DNA of 43,639 bases from assembly GCA_947644305.1 (NCBI GenBank), contig CANRYS010000024.1, positions 1-43,639 on the forward strand, in the 5' to 3' direction. This stretch comes from an uncultured Roseburia sp. Its GTDB lineage: Bacteria; Bacillota; Clostridia; Lachnospirales; Lachnospiraceae. Position 1 is the first letter of the stretch, and every line of letters starts with the position of its first letter. A model generated the notes under the pieces. It did no database searches, was not told the DNA's origin, and worked only from the letters and a program-made list of their open reading frames with translations. The position numbers were made by a program, and so were the translations under genes. Shown here one piece after another: positions 38,613 to 43,639 of this stretch.

Positions 38613-40568
38613 ATGGCAAAGAAACCTTATTATCTGACGACCGCCATTGCCTATACATCCGGCAAGCCTCACATCGGCAATGTCTATGAAATTGTTCTCG
38701 CCGATGCCATTGTGCGTTTCAGGAGAAACCAGGGCTATGACGTGCGGTTCCAGACGGGCTCGGATGAGCATGGGCAGAAAGTGGAGTTAAAGGCGGGAGA
38801 GATGGGAGTTACGCCGAAGGAGTTTGTGGATACGGTTTCTGATGAATTAAAGAGAAACTGGGATTTGATGAATACATCTTATGATAAATTTATCCGCACC
38901 ACCGACGAAGACCACGAAAAACAGGTGCAGAAGATATTTAAAAAACTTTATGAACAGGGCGACATATACAAAGGAACCTATGAGGGAATGTACTGTACTC
39001 CCTGTGAATCCTTTTTTACGTCATCCCAGCTCACAGACGGAAAGTGCCCGGATTGTGGAAGGGATTGCCAGCCGGCAAAAGAAGAAGCATATTTTCTGAA
39101 GCTCAGCAAATATCAGGACCGACTGATCGAGCATATCAATACCCATCCTGAATTTATCCAACCGGAATCCAGGAAAAATGAGATGATGAATAATTTCCTC
39201 CTGCCAGGACTTCAGGATCTGTGTGTATCCCGGACAAGTTTTAAATGGGGAATCCCTGTGGATTTTGATCCAGATCATGTCGTATATGTCTGGGTGGATG
39301 CTCTCAGTAACTATATAACTGGACTGGGATATGATGTGGACGGAAACGGTGAGGAGTTGTTTGATACATTCTGGCCGGCGGACCTTCATCTGATTGGAAA
39401 GGATATTTTGCGTTTCCATACGATTTACTGGCCCATTATGCTGATGGCCCTTGACCTGCCTCTGCCAAAGCAGATTTTCGGGCATCCGTGGCTGTTGCAG
39501 GGAGACGGAAAGATGAGCAAAAGCAAAGGAAATGTGATCTATGCGGACGAGATGGTAGAAGAGTTTGGTGTGGATGCCGTGAGATATTTTCTTCTCCACG
39601 AAATGCCTTTTGAGAATGACGGCGTGATCACATGGGAGCTGGTGGCAGAGCGTGTAAATTCGGAGCTTGCCAATACTCTGGGAAATCTTGTAAACCGAAC
39701 GATCTCCATGTCCAATAAATACTTTGGCGGCATTGTGGAGGATACCGGTGTGGCAGAGCCTGTTGATGATGAGTTGAAAGCAGTGATCAATGAGACACCA
39801 AAGAGAGTCAGCGAGAAAATGGACGGACTGCGTGTGGCAGATGCTATTACAGAAATCTTTACGCTGTTTAAGAGATGCAATAAATATATTGATGAGACGA
39901 TGCCCTGGGTACTTGCAAAAGAGGAAGCAACCAAACCGCGTCTATCTACCGTGCTCTATAATCTGATGGACGGTATCCGTGTGGGAGCTACACTGTTGGA
40001 TTCCTTTATGCCGGAGACTTCCGAAAAGATCCTGAATCAGATCGCCTCTGAAAAGAGCGAGCTAGAGGAACTTCGGGCCGGTGATTATTCTACAGGAACC
40101 AAGGTGGCAGAGAAACCAGAGATTTTATTTGCGCGAATTGATATGGGAGAATTTATGACAAAATTAAATGAAAAAAATAGCAAACCAGAGGACAATGTAC
40201 CGTTGTCCCTGCCAGAAGATATTATAGACATCGAGCAAAAAGAAGAGATTACCTTTGATGATTTCATGAAAATGCAGTTCCAGGTGGGGGAAATTATTTC
40301 TTGTGAAGAGGTTAAAAATTCAAGGAAACTCCTGTGCTCAAAAGTTCGTATTGGAAGCGAAGTAAAGCAGATCGTATCTGGGATCAAAGCCCATTATACG
40401 GCAGAGGAGATGATTGGCAAAAAGGTGATGGTTCTGGTAAATCTGAAACCTGCCAAGCTAGCCGGAGTACTTTCCGAGGGAATGTTGCTATGTGCCGAGG
40501 ATGCTGACGGTAACCTTGCGCTGCTGACGCCGGAAAAGGATATGCCAGCGGGAGCAGAGATCTGCTAA
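38613..40568 (+). CDS. metG: Methionyl-tRNA synthetase
   Basis: A 651-residue class I synthetase. The HIGH-like motif is GKPHIGNVYE (about 18-27). The zinc knuckle CTPCESF...CPDCGRDC (about 127-151) and KMSKSKGN (about 300) follow. The C-terminal 105 residues (about 546-651; FMKMQFQVGEIISCEEVKNS, then GIKAHYTAEEMIGKKVMVLV) form the Trbp111/EMAP-type tRNA-binding domain used for dimerisation. It charges initiator and elongator tRNAMet. The start could be 38604 or 38613. GGAGG lies 2 bases before the first and 11 before the second, and I prefer MAKKPYYLTT at 38613. It heads the tatD-rsmA group. Confidence 0.96.
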   Translation: MAKKPYYLTTAIAYTSGKPHIGNVYEIVLADAIVRFRRNQGYDVRFQTGSDEHGQKVELKAGEMGVTPKEFVDTVSDELKRNWDLMNTSYDKFIRTTDEDHEKQVQKIFKKLYEQGDIYKGTYEGMYCTPCESFFTSSQLTDGKCPDCGRDCQPAKEEAYFLKLSKYQDRLIEHINTHPEFIQPESRKNEMMNNFLLPGLQDLCVSRTSFKWGIPVDFDPDHVVYVWVDALSNYITGLGYDVDGNGEELFDTFWPADLHLIGKDILRFHTIYWPIMLMALDLPLPKQIFGHPWLLQGDGKMSKSKGNVIYADEMVEEFGVDAVRYFLLHEMPFENDGVITWELVAERVNSELANTLGNLVNRTISMSNKYFGGIVEDTGVAEPVDDELKAVINETPKRVSEKMDGLRVADAITEIFTLFKRCNKYIDETMPWVLAKEEATKPRLSTVLYNLMDGIRVGATLLDSFMPETSEKILNQIASEKSELEELRAGDYSTGTKVAEKPEILFARIDMGEFMTKLNEKNSKPEDNVPLSLPEDIIDIEQKEEITFDDFMKMQFQVGEIISCEEVKNSRKLLCSKVRIGSEVKQIVSGIKAHYTAEEMIGKKVMVLVNLKPAKLAGVLSEGMLLCAEDADGNLALLTPEKDMPAGAEIC

Positions 40569-40623
40569 TAGGTGGCGCCAAAGCATTTTATGACAAGGCA
40601 CTGGCAGGAGAGGAGCTATTCCT

Positions 40624-41391
40624 ATGATTTTTGATACTCACAGTCACTATGACGATGAAGCATTTGATAAAGATAGAGAAGATTTATTGACCGGGCTCGC
40701 CTCGAAAGGGGTGTGCACGGTTGTTTCTGTTGGGGCAGATATATGTACCAGTCAGGCGGCTCTTGCGTTGGCCTCAAAGTATGAAAATGTGTATGCCGCT
40801 ATCGGTGTGCATCCCACGGAGACAGGGGACTTGTCGGAAAAAGACATGGACTGGCTCCGCTGTCACTCCCAAGATGAAAAAGTGGTAGCTCTCGGCGAGA
40901 TCGGTTTGGATTATTATTGGAACGAACCTTCCCCTGAGATACAAAAAAGATGGTTTGAACGACAGATCGAGCTGGCGAGAGAGACCGGGCTGCCAGTGAT
41001 CTATCACAGCCGGGAGGCGGCAGAGGATACGATGCAGATCATTCGCCAGACCAGGGCATGGGAGTGCGGCGGAGTGATCCATTGCTATTCCTATTCGCGG
41101 GAAATGGCACAGGAATATGTGAAAATGGGATTCTTCATCGGAGTGGGTGGAGTTGTAACCTTTAAAAATGCGAGAAAACTCAAGGAGACGGTGCAGGCGA
41201 TTCCGTTAGAAAATATTGTGCTGGAGACGGACTGTCCTTATCTCTCCCCAGAGCCAAACAGGGGAAAGCGGAATGATTCCTCCAATTTGACCTATGTGGT
41301 GGAGGCGATAGCTGACTTAAAGCAGATTGACCGAGATGAGGTTATAGAGGTTACAGAAAAGAACGCGAGAAGGCTTTATCATCTGAGCTAG
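40624..41391 (+). CDS. tatD: TatD family metal-dependent DNase
   Basis: A 255-residue TIM-barrel hydrolase. FDTHSHYDD holds the HxH pair, AIGVHPTET, GEIGLDYYW, IYHSREA, GVIHCYSYS and LETDCPYLSPEP are the successive metal-ligand motifs. TatD proteins are 3'-5' DNases acting in DNA repair or quality control. GGAG lies about 8 bases before the ATG. The TAG stop at 41389-41391 consists of a T plus the first two bases of a palindromic repeat element, so the present C-terminus is fixed by that element. rnmV, often found between tatD and rsmA in Bacillota, is absent here. Confidence 0.94.
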   Translation: MIFDTHSHYDDEAFDKDREDLLTGLASKGVCTVVSVGADICTSQAALALASKYENVYAAIGVHPTETGDLSEKDMDWLRCHSQDEKVVALGEIGLDYYWNEPSPEIQKRWFERQIELARETGLPVIYHSREAAEDTMQIIRQTRAWECGGVIHCYSYSREMAQEYVKMGFFIGVGGVVTFKNARKLKETVQAIPLENIVLETDCPYLSPEPNRGKRNDSSNLTYVVEAIADLKQIDRDEVIEVTEKNARRLYHLS

Positions 41392-41551
41392 CTCGACGGT
41401 GCCAATTTGAACCCTGTTTCGTTCTGCGCTAGCAGCAAAATAGCGTTGTTGCTTTCATTCGATGATGCCACCGCATCACCTCATTCAAGCGCCTAGCTAT
41501 TTTGCTGCTATCACAAGTCGGAGGCAGGGTTCAAATTAGCGCCATCGAGCT
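41390..41551. repeat. Palindromic repeat element, 162-bp deletion form
   Basis: It begins AGCTCGACGGTGCCAATTTG and ends GCCATCGAGCT, nearly identical to the element at 29351-29621. It lacks exactly the 109 bases between the two ATCACAA repeats of that copy, leaving one ATCACAA at about 41510. It lies between tatD and rsmA; the first two bases form part of the tatD stop and the rsmA ribosome site follows directly. Confidence 0.9.
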
Positions 41552-41569
41552 GAGAGAAAAGAGGAAAGA

Positions 41570-42454
41570 ATGGGAAAATCAGGAAAAGAAAAACTTAGTA
41601 GTCCCCAGCAGACGATACAGGTTCTACAGAAACACAACTTTAATTTTAAAAAGAAATTCGGACAGAATTTCCTCATAGATCCCCATGTTTTGGATAAGAT
41701 CGTAGAAGCAGCACAGATTACGTCCGAGGACTTTGTGCTGGAGATCGGTCCGGGTATTGGCACTCTGACACAGTATCTATGTGAGCATTCCAGACAGGTA
41801 TTGGCGGTGGAGATTGACAAGAATCTGATTCCTATCCTAAAAGAGACGTTGTCTCCCTATGGGAATGCTCATATTATCCAGGGCGATATACTAAAACAGG
41901 ATATTGAGCAGATTGCTGAAACCTATAACGATGGAAAACCGATCAAAGTAGTTGCCAATTTACCCTATTACATCACGACACCGATCATTATGCAGCTCTT
42001 TGAGAGCCATGTTCCTCTTGCCAACGTGACAGTGATGGTGCAAAAAGAAGTGGCAGACCGGATGAAGGCAGAGCCCGGAAGCAAGGATTATGGGGCTCTT
42101 TCTCTGGCAGTACAGTATTATGCGCTGCCCTGTATCGCTGCCCTTGTCCCGCCAAATTGTTTTATTCCCCGGCCGAATGTCGGAAGTGCTGTTATCCGAC
42201 TGGACTGTCTGGCGAAGACGCCGGTGGAGGTAAGAGATGAAAAGCTGCTGTTCCAGTTGATCCGGGCGTCCTTTAACCAGAGGAGAAAGACGCTGCAGAA
42301 TGGGATTGCCAATAGCGCAGAGCTGCCCTTTTCTAAGGCGCAGGCAGCGGAGGCGATCAGCAGGGCAGGGTTTGATGCGGGTATTCGGGGAGAAAAGTTG
42401 AAACTTCAGGAGTTTGCCAGACTGGCAGATGTATTGGTTGAGATGAGGAGTTAG
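41570..42454 (+). CDS. rsmA: 16S rRNA (adenine1518/1519-N6,N6) dimethyltransferase
   Basis: A 294-residue KsgA/RsmA enzyme that dimethylates two adjacent adenines near the 16S rRNA 3' end. Motifs are KKKFGQNFLID, VLEIGPGIGTLTQYL (AdoMet loop), GNAHIIQGDIL, VVANLPYYITTPI (catalytic NLPY), and FNQRRKTLQNG. AGAGG lies 7 bases before the ATG, directly after the repeat element. The stop TAG (42452-42454) again consists of a T plus the first two bases of a repeat remnant. It lies in the usual metG-tatD-rsmA order, without rnmV. Confidence 0.95.
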   Translation: MGKSGKEKLSSPQQTIQVLQKHNFNFKKKFGQNFLIDPHVLDKIVEAAQITSEDFVLEIGPGIGTLTQYLCEHSRQVLAVEIDKNLIPILKETLSPYGNAHIIQGDILKQDIEQIAETYNDGKPIKVVANLPYYITTPIIMQLFESHVPLANVTVMVQKEVADRMKAEPGSKDYGALSLAVQYYALPCIAALVPPNCFIPRPNVGSAVIRLDCLAKTPVEVRDEKLLFQLIRASFNQRRKTLQNGIANSAELPFSKAQAAEAISRAGFDAGIRGEKLKLQEFARLADVLVEMRS

Positions 42455-42474
42455 TTCGGCGGCGCCGTCGAGCT
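42453..42474. repeat. Palindromic repeat element, 22-bp end-only remnant
   Basis: AGTTCGGCGGCGCCGTCGAG followed by CT is a near-perfect palindrome. It equals the two outer ends of the repeat family joined with everything between lost. The preceding T plus AG forms the rsmA stop, as at tatD. Confidence 0.7.
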
Positions 42475-42510
42475 AGTATAGAAAGAAAATAAATGGATAA
42501 GGAGAACAAA

Positions 42511-43452
42511 ATGGAGACAAAGATGGAGACGATGGCAGATTTTGAAGAGGAGATCAACGCCTCTTTTGTAAAATTTCGGGAAGGTGACAGGATAAAAGGA
42601 ACGGTTGTATCTGTGGAGGAAGAAGAAATTCTATTGGATCTTCATTCATTCTCCCAGGGAGTGATCCCGCAGACAGAATATAGCGATGATCCGGATTTTC
42701 ACGCTATGGATGAAATTAGAGTGGGAGATACATTGAGTGTTATCGTGCTCTATGAGGATGAGCAGGGGAGAACGGTCCTGTCTCTCAAGCAGGCAAGAGA
42801 GGCAGACAGTTGGGCAATTCTTAAAAATGCTTATGAAGAACGGAGAATTTATGAGGTGCGGGTAAAAAATACGGTACCTTCTGGCGTTGTTGCCTATGTG
42901 GAGGGAATCCGGGGTTTTATCCCAGCATCCCAACTGGCTCTAACCTATGTAGAAGAAGGGGACCTGGATCAATATATGGGTCAGACACTGAAGGTCCGTG
43001 TGATCACAGTAGAGGAAGAAAAACAGAAGTTGGTACTTTCCGCCAAAGAGGTAGCAAAGGAAGAGGCGGCCAAGCTTCATGAGGAAAAATTAAATGCTCT
43101 TCAGAGAGGATATATCACTGAGGGGACGATTACAAGAATCGAGTCCTATGGTTGTTTTGTGGAATTTGGGGATGGTCTGACGGGACTTGTGCACATCTCT
43201 CAGATCTGTAATAAATTTCTGAAATCTCCCAAAGAAGTTGTAAAGCTGGGAATGAAGGTAAAAGTAAAAGTGCTGGCTGTGGAGGAAGGAAAGATTCGAC
43301 TCAGCATGAAGGAAGCAGAAGATATCGCACCCGAATTAGAGACAGAAGAAGATGATTTTTCTTCTGGCGGAGCTGCGATGGAGTATAAGGATGAGGAAGA
43401 GGCTATGACTTCACTGGCTGGTTTGTTAAAGGGAATACACTTGGAGGAATAA
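42511..43452 (+). CDS. S1-domain RNA-binding protein (ribosomal protein S1-like)
   Basis: A 313-residue protein with three S1 domains: GDRIKGTVVSVEEEEILLDL (about 24), IYEVRVKNTVPSGVVAYVEG (about 111) and ITEGTITRIESYGCFVEFGD (about 203). An acidic C-terminal tail follows. Short three- or four-domain S1-like proteins are typical of Clostridia and may assist translation initiation or RNA turnover. I chose the ATG at 42511 because AAGGAG lies 7 bases upstream; the in-frame ATG at 42493 has only a poor ribosome site. It follows rsmA and the repeat remnant by 36 bases. Confidence 0.9.
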   Translation: METKMETMADFEEEINASFVKFREGDRIKGTVVSVEEEEILLDLHSFSQGVIPQTEYSDDPDFHAMDEIRVGDTLSVIVLYEDEQGRTVLSLKQAREADSWAILKNAYEERRIYEVRVKNTVPSGVVAYVEGIRGFIPASQLALTYVEEGDLDQYMGQTLKVRVITVEEEKQKLVLSAKEVAKEEAAKLHEEKLNALQRGYITEGTITRIESYGCFVEFGDGLTGLVHISQICNKFLKSPKEVVKLGMKVKVKVLAVEEGKIRLSMKEAEDIAPELETEEDDFSSGGAAMEYKDEEEAMTSLAGLLKGIHLEE

Positions 43453-43566
43453 CGAACTTTGTTAAGATTGGTTTTAAAGTCAGCATAAAAATACAGGTAA
43501 AACAAACCATTTTTCGGTATTTGTAATACCTTCAAAAAAAAAGTCGAAAAAAAATTGAAAAAAGTG

Positions 43567-43595
43567 TTGACAATATGGAATATGTTTGATAATAT
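43567..43595 (+). promoter_or_regulatory. Strong promoter with A-rich upstream element at the right edge
   Basis: TTGACA at 43567-43572, a 17-base spacer ending TGA, and TAATAT at 43590-43595. The 40 bases upstream are A-tracts, like the UP elements of rRNA and tRNA promoters. The sequence after it (CGCTGACGCGGTAAAGAACA) has no ribosome site. A stable RNA operon just beyond the window is likely but cannot be seen. Confidence 0.6.
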
Positions 43596-43639
43596 AATAT
43601 TCGCTGACGCGGTAAAGAACAAAAACAGCGCAGCAGAAA

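Noticed and set aside
40567-40585. GGTGGCGCC after metG as a possible fifth repeat copy
   Set aside because: Only about 9 bases resemble the end-only remnant and the flanks do not match, so chance similarity is likely.

Overview
The window looks like a chromosomal segment of a gut Lachnospiraceae bacterium (Bacillota, Clostridia). The reasons are strong AGGAGG-type ribosome binding sites, consensus -35/-10 promoters with 17-base spacers, the rplM-rpsI pair, class III ribonucleotide reductase, a bile salt hydrolase, a secreted Big2-domain xylanase, and a metG-tatD-rsmA order. Genus cannot be fixed from the sequence alone.

Layout. (1) 1-2000: an amidohydrolase, then rplM-rpsI with a promoter inside the preceding gene and a structured leader. 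(2) 1978-2287: a compact type I toxin-antitoxin locus, a 30-residue membrane toxin on the minus strand facing a roughly 100-nt antisense RNA. (3) 2349-4532: an AT-rich DUF262/DUF1524 defence-type protein. (4) 4611-9198: Na+-symporter, GH27 alpha-galactosidase and a membrane-anchored MutS-like ATPase. (5) 9235-12882: nrdD with tandem NrdR boxes, convergent and overlapping with thiW-thiM. (6) 12912-26862: an accessory island. It holds a type IIS restriction-modification system (two D12-class adenine methylases and an AlwI/BspD6I-like endonuclease), the uncharacterised STM4015-4014-4013-4012-4011 cluster (leucine-rich repeat protein, ATP-grasp, alkaline-phosphatase-type hydrolase, two radical SAM enzymes) with an Rpn nuclease gene wedged inside it, and a BcgI-like two-gene restriction-modification system. 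(7) 26892-29350: secreted polysaccharide deacetylase, GNAT, ArsC/Spx-like protein. (8) 29669-33208: a GntR regulator divergent from an ADP-ribosylglycohydrolase, PfkB kinase, PnuC operon. Near-identical palindromes sit on both -10 boxes. (9) 33336-36722: M18 aminopeptidase, bile salt hydrolase, endonuclease IV. (10) 36739-38516: a GH10 xylanase behind an elaborately folded leader. (11) 38547-43639: metG, tatD, rsmA, an S1-domain protein, and at the right edge a strong promoter with an A-rich upstream element.

A palindromic repeat family occurs at 29351, 36614, 41390 and 42453. Three of the four copies abut the 3' ends of nfo, tatD and rsmA and supply their stop codons. The two long copies differ by an exact 109-base deletion between 7-base direct repeats.

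The strongest leads for new biology are the STM4011-4015 cluster between two restriction systems, the four-helix leader and upstream ORF before the xylanase, the gene-ending repeat family, and the GntR/ADP-ribose-type salvage operon. All functions are inferred from sequence patterns and recalled family knowledge; no database search was run.
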